From: Candidatus Gastranaerophilales bacterium | GTDB lineage: Bacteria; Cyanobacteriota; Vampirovibrionia; Gastranaerophilales; Gastranaerophilaceae | Direction of reading: 5' to 3' | DNA length: 64,000 nt | NCBI GenBank assembly: GCA_024695865.1 | Contig: JAILHI010000001.1 | Location: forward strand, 17,225-81,224 | Shown here: positions 25,587 to 34,012 of the stretch, one piece after another | Position numbering within the stretch: position 1 is the stretch's first letter | Layout: every line of letters begins with the position of its first letter | The notes under the pieces: generated by a model | The model's database searches: none | Seen by the model: the letters and a program-made list of their open reading frames with translations, nothing else | What the model was told of the DNA's origin: nothing | Translations under genes and position numbers: made by a program

Positions 25587-25847
25587 TTAATTTTTTCTGA
25601 AATCTTCAAGAACCTTATACAAACTCGGCGCTTCCTGAACGGACACATTACCCGTCGGAACGGACAAAACCTCAACAACTGTTTCGCCGCCCGCATAAGC
25701 AATAGAGATAATATCACCTGCTTTTAACTGTTTAGACGGTTTTGCAGGGTTTCCGTTTACGGAAATCCTGCCCTTATCGGAAGCATCGTTTGCAACGGTT
25801 CGTCTTTTTATAAGTCTTGATACCTTTAAAAACTTGTCAAGCCTCAT
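25587..25847 (-). CDS. rqcP: S4-domain RNA-binding protein, RqcP/YabO type
   Basis: An 86-aa S4 protein with the RqcP pattern MRLDKFLKVSRLIKRRTVAN then DKGRISVNG and LKAGDIISIAYAG. RqcP binds the stalled 50S subunit-tRNA complex and helps RqcH add alanine tails to stuck nascent chains. HslR-like heat-shock S4 proteins are a less likely alternative. The start overlaps the stop of the big prepilin/S74 gene by one base (TAATG), so translation may be coupled, though the jobs seem unrelated. Confidence 0.85.
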   Translation of the reverse strand: MRLDKFLKVSRLIKRRTVANDASDKGRISVNGNPAKPSKQLKAGDIISIAYAGGETVVEVLSVPTGNVSVQEAPSLYKVLEDFRKN

Positions 25848-28015
25848 TATTTTGCTTCCGTCTTTTCTTCCGTTGTTACTGTTTCTTCTTTTACCGTTTT
25901 CTTTAACAGAGCCTTTTCCGCTTTCTTTTCGGCTTTATCAGCCTTAACGGAATTTTCAAGAGCCGCAAGACGTTCTTCAAACAGTTTGTTTTGACGTTCT
26001 AATGCTGCGATTTTATCTTCATTAACTTTGTTTCTGTCCTCGAGAATACGGATTTTTTCATCTAATCCCGCAATCTTGGCAAAAATATCCTGAACCATTG
26101 CATGAAGTTCTTTTATTGCGTTAACGCAGGCATAGAAGATTTCATCACGGCGTATTCTGAGATAACCGTCACGACCTTCCGAAACACTGTTCGGGAATAC
26201 TTTCTGAAGTTCCTGAGCAATTACACCGACCAAAACTTCTTTCTTTTTATCACGTTTCATTGTGTAATTTTTGACTTTTAACTGAAGTATTTCCTTTAAT
26301 CCCGCCGTATTATCACCGATAATATTTTTCAGTCTTGCATCGGAATAAATCGGGCTGGGTGCCGTAATAATCAAGTGGTTGTTTTCTGCATTGAGAACGG
26401 CGCTTGTTAGGTAATTTTCAACATCACTTTTGGTTAAAACCATATTGCCATCGGTATTTGAGTTAATATACAATTTTCCTCTTACAATCGTATAAGAATC
26501 GTCTGTATTACCGATTGTTGCTTTTTTGGTATTTAACTGTATTAACGGTAAATCTTCCGTTCCTGACGAGGACATATCACCGAAAATCAACACTGAATCA
26601 GAAGTATTATTGGTGGCAGATATAGTATGTGAACTGACTGATGTTACACCACCGATGTATAATTTATTTGAACCTTCTTCGGTAAGAGCGACTGAATTAC
26701 CTATAATAATATTTCCGGAGCCCGAAGCATTTGTTGATAAGGCTCCCGAACCGATAACAATATTACCGTTACCCGTCGTATTATTCTGTAAAGATGCATT
26801 CCCGATAGCTATATTGAAATCACCTGTTGTATTTTTCTGCAAAGATTGATAACCGAGAGAAGTATTGTGTTGACCCGTGGTGCTTTCATTCTGTGAATAA
26901 TAACCTATTGCAGTATTAGCAACACCCGCAGAGGAAGCTTGCAGAGAACCCAAACCGACAGCGGTATTATAACCTCCTGTTGATAAACCTCTCATAGCGG
27001 AAGTACCTACTGCCGTATTACCGTTTGCAGTTGTATTTGATCTTAAAGAACTGCAGCCGATAGCGGTATTGCTATGACCTGAAGTATTTGCATATAAAGA
27101 ATAGGAACCGACAGCGGTGTTCCAGTTTGCATCAGCGCCGCTGTTAGAAACCATTGAAAAGGCACCGACAGCCGTATTATTTGTATTTTCTCCGCAATTT
27201 TTCAGAGAATACGCACCGATACCCGTGTTTTTACTTGAAGTCGTTACACTTTGCAAGGCATATATACCGACACCTGTGTTCAAATTACCCGCTTGAATTC
27301 TTCTTAAAGAAAAAGCACCGAGAGCGGTGTTGCCGCTGCCCGTCATATTTGATGTAGGATATTCGGTTGTCATAATTTTTCTGTCGCCGCCCATTGAATA
27401 CTGACCGATTGCGGTATTCGCAGCACCTTTTGTGACAGTATAATTAATATTATCAATTACGGAATAACCTTCCGGAACCTCAGATGTTGTTGTCGTTATT
27501 TCGTTCCAGTTATCATCATCACCTGTTTCCAGAGAAACCTGCTGTTCGTCCGTGCCTTCCGATTTAATTGAGGCAAGCGTATTAATACCGATTGCAGTAT
27601 TGTAATAACGGTCAAAAGATATTTTACCGATTCCCGTATAATTTCCGTTGGTTTCTTTTTCGTAAAAATCAAGCAAATGTCTTCTTACAACAGGCCCGCC
27701 CGATGCTCTGTTTCTTGTAATAATTGAGATTTTCGGGTTCAATTTCAAACCGAAAACATCATTCTGGTCGGTAGTTGCAATGCTCGAATCAATCGGAACT
27801 CTTTTGTCGCCGAGAACAATAGTCGAAGTGTTTCCGAGACCTGCATATATTGCGGCATTCTGAACAAGTGCGCCCTGTGTAATGTATTTAAAAGGCGCTT
27901 CACTCGGTGAGTTCTTCGATTTCAAAACTATCGGCATTGTTGCCGCCATAACCAAACTTATGATTACCATGGTAATCAATGCTTCAGCTAGTGTAAAACC
28001 TTGTCTTTTTATCAT
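25847..28015 (-). CDS. Prepilin-leader / beta-roll repeat / S74 chaperone surface protein
   Basis: A 722-aa protein of mixed design. Residues 1-30 are a type IV prepilin leader and helix (KRQGFTLAEALITMVII), with cleavage expected at G-F. About residues 155-440 hold some 15 short repeats of the NTAIGxYSL / NTAVGxxS type, spaced 16-18 residues, as in the beta-roll heads of trimeric adhesins. Near residue 557 begins a peptidase S74 intramolecular chaperone (DARLKNIIGD ... VGVIAQELQKVFPNSV), the self-cleaving trimerisation domain of phage tail fibres. A Lys/Glu-rich coiled coil ends the chain. I infer a trimeric surface fibre anchored or secreted by a type IV pilus/type II secretion route. It sits between dciA-like and rqcP genes. 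Confidence 0.85.
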   Translation of the reverse strand: MIKRQGFTLAEALITMVIISLVMAATMPIVLKSKNSPSEAPFKYITQGALVQNAAIYAGLGNTSTIVLGDKRVPIDSSIATTDQNDVFGLKLNPKISIITRNRASGGPVVRRHLLDFYEKETNGNYTGIGKISFDRYYNTAIGINTLASIKSEGTDEQQVSLETGDDDNWNEITTTTSEVPEGYSVIDNINYTVTKGAANTAIGQYSMGGDRKIMTTEYPTSNMTGSGNTALGAFSLRRIQAGNLNTGVGIYALQSVTTSSKNTGIGAYSLKNCGENTNNTAVGAFSMVSNSGADANWNTAVGSYSLYANTSGHSNTAIGCSSLRSNTTANGNTAVGTSAMRGLSTGGYNTAVGLGSLQASSAGVANTAIGYYSQNESTTGQHNTSLGYQSLQKNTTGDFNIAIGNASLQNNTTGNGNIVIGSGALSTNASGSGNIIIGNSVALTEEGSNKLYIGGVTSVSSHTISATNNTSDSVLIFGDMSSSGTEDLPLIQLNTKKATIGNTDDSYTIVRGKLYINSNTDGNMVLTKSDVENYLTSAVLNAENNHLIITAPSPIYSDARLKNIIGDNTAGLKEILQLKVKNYTMKRDKKKEVLVGVIAQELQKVFPNSVSEGRDGYLRIRRDEIFYACVNAIKELHAMVQDIFAKIAGLDEKIRILEDRNKVNEDKIAALERQNKLFEERLAALENSVKADKAEKKAEKALLKKTVKEETVTTEEKTEAK

Positions 28016-28025
28016 TTTTTAATCC

Positions 28026-28346
28026 TTATCCATTGTAGGTGATTCTTATATATTTAAAGCCGTTTAAAGCAATTTTCTTCGCTTCTTCTTTCAGTTTTTT
28101 ATTGATTTCGGTTTTGATGTTGAAAATCTCGTTTGCAACAACAGAGTTGCTACATTTAATAAAAAGTTTTCCGTCTGATGAAAATTGCTGAGGATTTGAA
28201 AATTTTGCAAGATTTTCACCAACTACACCGCTCCAGCAGGAAAACAGTTTTTCCACTTTGGTTTCGTATTCATCGTTATACTGTAAATTTATAGTTGATA
28301 ATATTTCCGCAGCAGTTTCAAAATCTGAATTGTCATTATCCGTCAT
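28026..28346 (-). CDS. DUF721/DciA-like protein
   Basis: A 106-aa protein with the DUF721 layout: an N-terminal helix, then a W-containing LFSCWSGVVGENLAKFSNPQ segment, a KLFIKCSNSVVANEI strand-helix and a C-terminal INKKL region. DciA-type DUF721 proteins load the replicative helicase in most bacteria lacking DnaC. The match is moderate. A TATAAT sits only six bases upstream of the ATG, so its mRNA should be leaderless. Confidence 0.65.
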   Translation of the reverse strand: MTDNDNSDFETAAEILSTINLQYNDEYETKVEKLFSCWSGVVGENLAKFSNPQQFSSDGKLFIKCSNSVVANEIFNIKTEINKKLKEEAKKIALNGFKYIRITYNG

Positions 28347-28352
28347 ATATAT

Positions 28353-28358
28353 ATTATA
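28353..28358 (-). promoter_or_regulatory. -10 box of the DciA-like gene
   Basis: Minus-strand TATAAT six bases before the ATG at 28346; a weak TTTAAA -35 is 17 bp further up. No Shine-Dalgarno can fit, so a leaderless start is inferred. Confidence 0.55.
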
Positions 28359-28404
28359 TGCCCATTTTTATATTTTTTAAAGGGTTCTTTAAGAAAATAA
28401 TACA

Positions 28405-28432
28405 GATAAAAAAACAGCGGTATCCAACCGCT
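28405..28432 (-). terminator. Intrinsic terminator upstream of the DciA-like gene
   Basis: Minus-strand CAGCGGT-TGGAT-ACCGCTG followed by TTTTTTTATC. It closes the FNT transcript or a short RNA and insulates the leaderless DciA-like gene. Confidence 0.8.
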
Positions 28433-28475
28433 GTATCTAAGGAGTCCAAATGCTCCTCCCATATTATTAAGTTAT
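28405..28475 (-). ncRNA. Possible small RNA ending in an intrinsic terminator
   Basis: On the minus strand, a promoter-like TTGCTT-N17-TAATAT (28491-28463) would start a transcript of about 55 bases. It would hold a first hairpin (GGAG-CATTTGGA-CTCC) and a perfect terminator hairpin CAGCGGT-TGGAT-ACCGCTG followed by seven T. The alternative is that this is only the terminator of the FNT gene 160 bp upstream, with a decorated 3' end. Confidence 0.4.
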
Positions 28476-28631
28476 TTTTATTAAAGCAAAGTCGTCATGT
28501 TTTGTGAATAGTTTTTTTTGAATTAATTTCAAAAAAATTTTACAAACATGTCAACATGCAAGAATAGTAATAGTTTTGTTGAATAACTTCGTTTTTACAT
28601 TTCTTAATTTATTACAAAAGTAGCAGTGTTT

Positions 28632-29378
28632 TTAGGCATCTTTTCTGATTTTTGATGTTAGAAACAAGAGGTACGCCATTAAAAAAGCACCAAAAATATT
28701 TCCCAGTGTAACAGGTACTATATTATGTAAAAAAGCGGAGAGTGTAACATTTCCGGCGGGCAGAAAGAACATATTCGCAATGCTGTGTTCATAACCCGAT
28801 GCAATAAACAGGGTTATGGGAACCATTATGCCGAAGATTTTGCCCTGAACGGTTTTAGCCTCATTTGCAATAATGACGGCAAGACAGACAAGAATGTTAC
28901 AAAAAATACCTCTTGCAAAGGCTGCCGTAAAGGATAATGAAGTTTTCACTGCCGCAATTGAATTTAATTTATCCTGAAAAGCGTTAAAAAGTCCCGAATT
29001 ATCAAGCAGAAAAACTACGGCAAGACAGCCCAGCAAATTTCCGAAATAAACCAATACCCATAACTTCATAAAAGATTTAACCTTAAACCCGTTTTGAAAG
29101 AAATGAAAAGAGGTCAGGACATTTCCCGTAAAAAGTTCCGTTCCGCAGAGGATAATCATTATCAAACCCGAAGAAAAAACCATACCGCTTATAAGTTTTG
29201 CAAGTCCCAAAGGCAGTTCTGCAGACACGTTCACCGAGCCGAAAGCCCCCAGCGCTATCATAAAACCCGCAAAAAACGATGAAAGTAAGATGTTCCGCAG
29301 AGAATTATCCTCTCTGACCTTTACCTTTTCTATATAACCCTCTATCGCCTGTGTTACGTTATTATCAGTTTCGGTCAT
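28632..29378 (-). CDS. Formate/nitrite transporter (FNT) family channel
   Basis: A 248-aa pentameric FNT channel protein with six helices. Family marks: FAGFMIALGAFGSVN with the small-residue pattern of the first half, GTELFTGN (the conserved loop Asn/Thr region), FFGNLLG-type YFGNLLGCL, and the second half GYEHSIANMFFLPAG containing the central gating His (E-H-S-I-A-N). Substrate is probably formate or another small monovalent anion such as nitrite or hydrosulfide. It fits fermentative metabolism. Confidence 0.9.
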   Translation of the reverse strand: MTETDNNVTQAIEGYIEKVKVREDNSLRNILLSSFFAGFMIALGAFGSVNVSAELPLGLAKLISGMVFSSGLIMIILCGTELFTGNVLTSFHFFQNGFKVKSFMKLWVLVYFGNLLGCLAVVFLLDNSGLFNAFQDKLNSIAAVKTSLSFTAAFARGIFCNILVCLAVIIANEAKTVQGKIFGIMVPITLFIASGYEHSIANMFFLPAGNVTLSAFLHNIVPVTLGNIFGAFLMAYLLFLTSKIRKDA

Positions 29379-29483
29379 TTTTACCTCAATTTTTTATGCC
29401 ATACAAAAAATTATAGCATATAACCCCCCCTTATACTGATTTTGATTAAGATTGTTAAATATTTTCTAACAAAACGGCTCATG

Positions 29484-29492
29484 TGCTATGAT
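29484..29492 (+). promoter_or_regulatory. Extended -10 promoter of the class B PBP gene
   Basis: TGCTATGAT (TGn plus TATGAT at 29487-29492). It lies about 35 bases upstream of the ATG at 29529, and this makes the more upstream in-frame TTG/ATG starts (29442, 29481) unlikely. Confidence 0.5.
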
Positions 29493-29528
29493 TTTAAGAG
29501 AGAACCAAATAAGAGTAATTACTTCAAA

Positions 29529-31484
29529 ATGCCGAATAATCAACAAAAAGAATCCGATAAAATTAATACCTTTAATAAAAGAATCCGTGTTTTTAAGTAT
29601 TTATACACAATTTTTGCAATTTTACTTGCGGGATATTTGTTTGCAATTCAGATAATAGACATTAAGCATTATTCAAAAAAGGCACAGGCTCAAAGAAAAA
29701 CAAAGAAATTTGTAATGAGAGGTTCAATTCTGGACAGAAACGGTGTAAAACTTGCATCTGACCAACTTTCCTACAACGTATATCTACACAGACAGTATCT
29801 CGACCACACACCCGAAGAAATAGCAAAAAGGCTCGCTCCGTTCTTAAAATTATCCGAAGCCGAAATCGTAAGACGTATAAACAGTAACAAAAACGATATT
29901 GTGCTTTTAAAGAAAGATATTGACCGTCCGACCGTTGAAACAATGAGAAAACTCGGATTAAGAGAAATAAGCACGGACAGAAAGAATTGCAGAGTTTATC
30001 CGCAGGATTCAATGGCTGCTCACATTTTGGGTTATTATAACGCAGATGCGGATGTTGCCGCAGGTGTTGAATTTACAATGAAAAAAGAACTTGAAAAAGT
30101 TGACAAAGACATCATTATCGAAACAACAAGAGGCGGCGATGTAATTTACGATTTCAGAACAGACCCCGACAAAATAACCTCGCCAACGATTGGTAAAACC
30201 GTAACTTTGACAATAGATTCTGCAATTCAGCACGTTTGCGAAACGGAACTTCTGAAAATGATTACGGAAAAACAGGCTTTAAGAGGCACTGTTATCGTAA
30301 TGAATCCGAACAACGGGGAAATTCTCGGCTATGCAGTTTATCCGACTTACAACCCGAACGAATTTAAAACGGCAACTTACAATCAAATTAAAAACTGGTC
30401 TTTAACAGATGTATATCCCCCGGGGTCAACCTTTAAGGTTTTGACGGTTGCATCTGCCGTTCAGAACGGAAAAATTCACAGAGACAGTACGGTTTTAGAC
30501 AGCGGACAAATTCAAATCGGCGGCTGGACAATTTCAAACTATGACTATCATAAATTTCCCTTCCCCGGAAATATCAATATGGAATATCTTTTCCAGCATT
30601 CAAGCAACGTAGGAAGTTTGCGTGTAGCCTTTTTAATGACACCGAAAGAATTTTACAACACACTGTATAAATTCGGTATCGGTCAAAAAACAGGCATCGA
30701 CCTCCCCGGAGAATCCTCGGGGTTATTGCCTAAACCCGAAACCTGGGACGTTTCAAGACATGCTTCAATGGGTTACGGCTACGGGGCATCTGTTACGGCT
30801 ATTCAAATGATTACCGCCGTTGCGGCAATTGCAAATGACGGGCTTAAAATTACACCTCACGTTGTTAAATATTCGGAAGAAGAACTTCCGAAACACGTTA
30901 AAAAAACAAGGGTAATGGATCCTGACAAAGCAAGACTTGTAACGGAATTTTTGACAAAAAGCACCTCTAAATCGAGAACGGCAATAAACCTTCCGAACTA
31001 TCAGGTTGCCTCAAAAACGGGTACTTCAAGAAAAACAATGGAAGGCGCAAAGGGTTATACCAACAAACTCTACACCTCGGCAATAGGTTATTTGCCCTCA
31101 TCAGACCCGCAGGTCATTATCTACGTAGTCGTTGACTCTGCATCGGGCTGGGAAATCTGGGGGTCAACCGTTGCTGTTCCTGTCTTTGCAGAGGTTGCAA
31201 AACAGGTTGCAAGAATTATGAATTTAAAAAGCGATAAATCAAAAGGTTCGGGTTACAAGCCCTGCACAAGACCTTTACCCGATTTAGAGGCGGAACAGAT
31301 TGAAATGAAAAAAATTGAGGAAAAACAATCTCCTCTGGCGGTTTTAAAGAAAAAACCCGAGATAAAACTTTGGCAAAATAAAAAACAAAATAAAAAAACC
31401 GAGCCGAAAAAAGTAAATAAACCCGAGAAAAAGCCCGTTACACCTCAAAGAAACGGCAAAATCAGCAGAAAAAAGAAAAATTGA
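29529..31484 (+). CDS. Class B penicillin-binding protein (FtsI/PBP2-like transpeptidase)
   Basis: Peptidoglycan DD-transpeptidase for septal or elongation wall synthesis. It has one N-terminal membrane helix, a PBP dimer domain (RGSILDRNGVKLA) and a transpeptidase with motifs STFK (Ser300), SSN (358) and KTG (496). It has an extra Lys-rich tail of about 60 residues (PEIKLWQNKKQNKKTEPKK region). Start 29529 (MPNNQQ) is chosen because an extended -10 box lies upstream within the longer frame. The stop is 11 bp from murE, so a small dcw-like cluster is formed. Confidence 0.9.
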   Translation: MPNNQQKESDKINTFNKRIRVFKYLYTIFAILLAGYLFAIQIIDIKHYSKKAQAQRKTKKFVMRGSILDRNGVKLASDQLSYNVYLHRQYLDHTPEEIAKRLAPFLKLSEAEIVRRINSNKNDIVLLKKDIDRPTVETMRKLGLREISTDRKNCRVYPQDSMAAHILGYYNADADVAAGVEFTMKKELEKVDKDIIIETTRGGDVIYDFRTDPDKITSPTIGKTVTLTIDSAIQHVCETELLKMITEKQALRGTVIVMNPNNGEILGYAVYPTYNPNEFKTATYNQIKNWSLTDVYPPGSTFKVLTVASAVQNGKIHRDSTVLDSGQIQIGGWTISNYDYHKFPFPGNINMEYLFQHSSNVGSLRVAFLMTPKEFYNTLYKFGIGQKTGIDLPGESSGLLPKPETWDVSRHASMGYGYGASVTAIQMITAVAAIANDGLKITPHVVKYSEEELPKHVKKTRVMDPDKARLVTEFLTKSTSKSRTAINLPNYQVASKTGTSRKTMEGAKGYTNKLYTSAIGYLPSSDPQVIIYVVVDSASGWEIWGSTVAVPVFAEVAKQVARIMNLKSDKSKGSGYKPCTRPLPDLEAEQIEMKKIEEKQSPLAVLKKKPEIKLWQNKKQNKKTEPKKVNKPEKKPVTPQRNGKISRKKKN

Positions 31485-31495
31485 AAGAGTAAAAT

Positions 31496-32965
31496 ATGAA
31501 ACTTAGCAAATTAATTTCGGAATTAACAAGAGAAGAAAGAATTAACTTTCAGGACGTAGAAGTTACGGGAATTTCCTATAATTCAAAGACGACAAAAAAA
31601 GGTGATATTTTTGTATGTCTGGTCGGTGAAAATTCAGACGGACACAATTTTGCAAAAATGGCAGAGGAAAATGGTGCCGTTGCGCTAATGACCGAAAAAA
31701 TTCTTGATACAAAACTGCCGCAGATTAAAGTTCAGTCAACAAGACATCAGATTGCAGACATAGCGGCGGCATTTTACGAATACCCGTCAAAAAACATTAA
31801 TATGATTGGTGTTACGGGTACAAACGGCAAAACCACCGTTACTCATTTACTCCAAAAGATTTACGAGGCAACGGGCGACAAATGCGGTATCATAGGAACT
31901 TTGGGGTATAAATTCAAAAGTACGGACAATTATGCGGAAGCAAAACACACTACCCCGCAGGCTCCCGAATTTCAGGCAGTGCTTTCACATGCGGTTGAAA
32001 ACAACATTAAAACCATTGCAACAGAAGTAAGTTCACACTCTCTTGAACAAAACAGAGTAGGCGGAACAGAATTTAACACGGCTGTTTTGACAAATTTAAC
32101 CCAAGACCATCTGGATTATCACATTACAATGAATAATTATTTTGAAGCCAAAGCAATATTGTTCAGAGGCTTAAAAGCGGGTTCAAAAGCCGTTATCAAC
32201 AACGATGATGAATATGCGGAAAGATTTAAGTCAGTCGTTCCCGAAAAGGTTGAAATTATAACCTACGGTGTTAAAAAAGATGCCGATTATAAGGCGGAAA
32301 ATATCAGTTTTTCAATGCACGGTGCCGAATACACGCTTGTAACAAAAGATACAAGCAAAAAGGTTTCCTTGCAGTTAAACGGAATGTTCAGTGTTTACAA
32401 CACTCTTGCGGCGATTGCAACGGCTCATTCCAACGGAATTGAACTTGATACTATAATCAAAGTTCTTGAAGAAACAAAAGGTGTAGCAGGCAGATTTGAG
32501 GCTGTTCACAAGCACCCGCTTGTAATAGTCGATTACGCACACACCCCCGACGGACTTGAAAACGTACTGAAAGCAGCGGCGGAATTAAAGGGTGAAAATT
32601 CACGATTAATTTGTCTATTCGGCTGCGGCGGCGACAGAGATGCAACAAAACGTCCAAAAATGGGCAAAATCGCCGATGAAAAGGCTGATATTATCGTTGT
32701 AACATCGGACAATCCAAGAAGCGAAAACCCCGATTTGATTATTTCGGACATTATGGCGGGAATACAAACCGTAAACCCAAAAAGAGTTTTCGTTGAACCC
32801 GACAGACGAAAAGCAATCGAACTTTTAAAGAAGATTTCAGAACCTGCTGATATCATTATGGTTGCGGGAAAAGGCCATGAAGATTATCAGATTTTAAAAG
32901 ACAAAACTATTCATTTTGACGACAGAGAAGAAGTACGAAAAGTATTCGGAAGCGAGGAAAAATAA
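31496..32965 (+). CDS. murE: UDP-MurNAc-tripeptide synthetase
   Basis: Adds the third residue to UDP-MurNAc-L-Ala-D-Glu. The ATP-binding GVTGTNGKTTVT lies near residue 107, the TEVSSHSL carbamylated-Lys region and NLTQDHLDYH follow, and the specificity loop reads DNPRSENP near residue 405. The DNPR form is typical of meso-diaminopimelate enzymes, so A2pm-type peptidoglycan is expected. A GKGHEDYQ motif closes the chain. Length (489 aa) is normal. Overlaps gpsA by one base. Confidence 0.96.
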   Translation: MKLSKLISELTREERINFQDVEVTGISYNSKTTKKGDIFVCLVGENSDGHNFAKMAEENGAVALMTEKILDTKLPQIKVQSTRHQIADIAAAFYEYPSKNINMIGVTGTNGKTTVTHLLQKIYEATGDKCGIIGTLGYKFKSTDNYAEAKHTTPQAPEFQAVLSHAVENNIKTIATEVSSHSLEQNRVGGTEFNTAVLTNLTQDHLDYHITMNNYFEAKAILFRGLKAGSKAVINNDDEYAERFKSVVPEKVEIITYGVKKDADYKAENISFSMHGAEYTLVTKDTSKKVSLQLNGMFSVYNTLAAIATAHSNGIELDTIIKVLEETKGVAGRFEAVHKHPLVIVDYAHTPDGLENVLKAAAELKGENSRLICLFGCGGDRDATKRPKMGKIADEKADIIVVTSDNPRSENPDLIISDIMAGIQTVNPKRVFVEPDRRKAIELLKKISEPADIIMVAGKGHEDYQILKDKTIHFDDREEVRKVFGSEEK

Positions 32966-33963
32966 TGAAATTAACCGTATTAGGCCCGGGCTGCTGGGGT
33001 TTGACTCTTGCAAAACTCTTAACTCCAAATTTTGATGAAGTCTTCGTTTGGGGCAGAACTCAAAATCTGAGTGACGAACTTATAAACGAAAAAAAGACCA
33101 CAAAGCCCGTTACGGTTGAACTTGATAAAAAGACCGTCATTACGGATAACCTCAAAGATGCCGTCAGTGATGCAGACTTTATACTTATGGTAATTTCAAC
33201 CTCGGGCATAAGAGAAGTTTCAAAACAACTTGCCGAAATCGGACTTCGGGATGACCAAATTCTCGTCAACACGTCAAAAGGACTTGAACTGCCGTCTTTG
33301 ATGAGAATGTCGGAGGTTATCAAACAGGAACTGCCGAAGGTTAAGCCCGTAATTTTATCGGGGCCGACACTTGCAAACGAAGTTTTAAAAGGTTTGCCGA
33401 CAGCGGCTTCCGTAGCGTGTGAGAACGAGCAAAAAGCGATTTATGCACAGCAGCACCTCACGGTTGCAGGCAAATTCAGACTTTATACAAATTCCGATGT
33501 CATCGGTGTTGAACTCGGCGGAAGTTTAAAAAACGTAATAGCAATAGCATCAGGCTTTGCAGACTCAATGGGTCTTGGAGATAATTGCCGAGGCGCACTG
33601 CTTACAAGAGGTATGGCTGAAATTGTCAGAGTAAGTGTCGCTTTGGGTGCAAACCCCGCAACTCTTTACGGCTTGTCGGGAATGGGCGATTTGATTGCAA
33701 CCTGCTCCAGCCCTTTAAGCAGAAATTATACTGTCGGTTCAATGCTCGGTAAAGGTAAGAAAATCGACGACATTCTGAGAGAACTCGGTTCGGTTGCAGA
33801 GGGTGTAAAAACTTCAAAGGCTGTTTGCGAACTTTCTAAAAAACTCGGAATCGAAACACCCGTTTCAAATGCTATTTACGAGGCTGTTTATACCGATATT
33901 ACACCGCATGAAGTGCTTGAAAAGTTGATGATGCGGAAATTAAAAAAAGAAGAAGAAAGATAA
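32965..33963 (+). CDS. gpsA: NAD(P)-dependent glycerol-3-phosphate dehydrogenase
   Basis: Makes sn-glycerol 3-phosphate for phospholipid synthesis. It has the Rossmann start LGPGCWGLTLA (GxGxxG with Pro/Cys in place of the common Ala/Ser), NTSKGLE, ILSGPTLANEV, the catalytic-Lys block LGGSLKNVIAIASG and the C-terminal LSGMGDLIATCSSPLSRN. At 332 aa it is full length. Translationally coupled to murE, and its reaction feeds the lipid genes elsewhere in the window. Confidence 0.96.
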   Translation: MKLTVLGPGCWGLTLAKLLTPNFDEVFVWGRTQNLSDELINEKKTTKPVTVELDKKTVITDNLKDAVSDADFILMVISTSGIREVSKQLAEIGLRDDQILVNTSKGLELPSLMRMSEVIKQELPKVKPVILSGPTLANEVLKGLPTAASVACENEQKAIYAQQHLTVAGKFRLYTNSDVIGVELGGSLKNVIAIASGFADSMGLGDNCRGALLTRGMAEIVRVSVALGANPATLYGLSGMGDLIATCSSPLSRNYTVGSMLGKGKKIDDILRELGSVAEGVKTSKAVCELSKKLGIETPVSNAIYEAVYTDITPHEVLEKLMMRKLKKEEER

Positions 33964-33993
33964 AAAAAAGAGGTTTTAAAACCTCTTTTTTAT
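33962..33993. terminator. Bidirectional terminator after gpsA
   Basis: AAAAAAGAGGTTTT / AAAACCTCTTTTTT forms a perfect long stem with A- and T-runs at both ends; it serves gpsA and the convergent hydrolase gene. Confidence 0.85.
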
Positions 33994-34012
33994 TTTGAAT
34001 TATTTATATTGA

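Noticed and set aside
26526..26849. 107-aa + frame antisense to the prepilin/S74 gene
   Set aside because: It is a reflection of the regular repeat DNA on the other strand, with no start site or family resemblance.
26700..27450. CRISPR array
   Set aside because: Regular ~50-bp periodicity is coding (NTAIG repeats in one open frame), with no conserved palindromic repeat or unique spacers.
25847..28015. Prophage tail-fibre remnant
   Set aside because: S74 and beta-roll repeats can suggest a phage fibre, but the prepilin leader and absence of any other phage gene nearby argue for a cellular surface protein.
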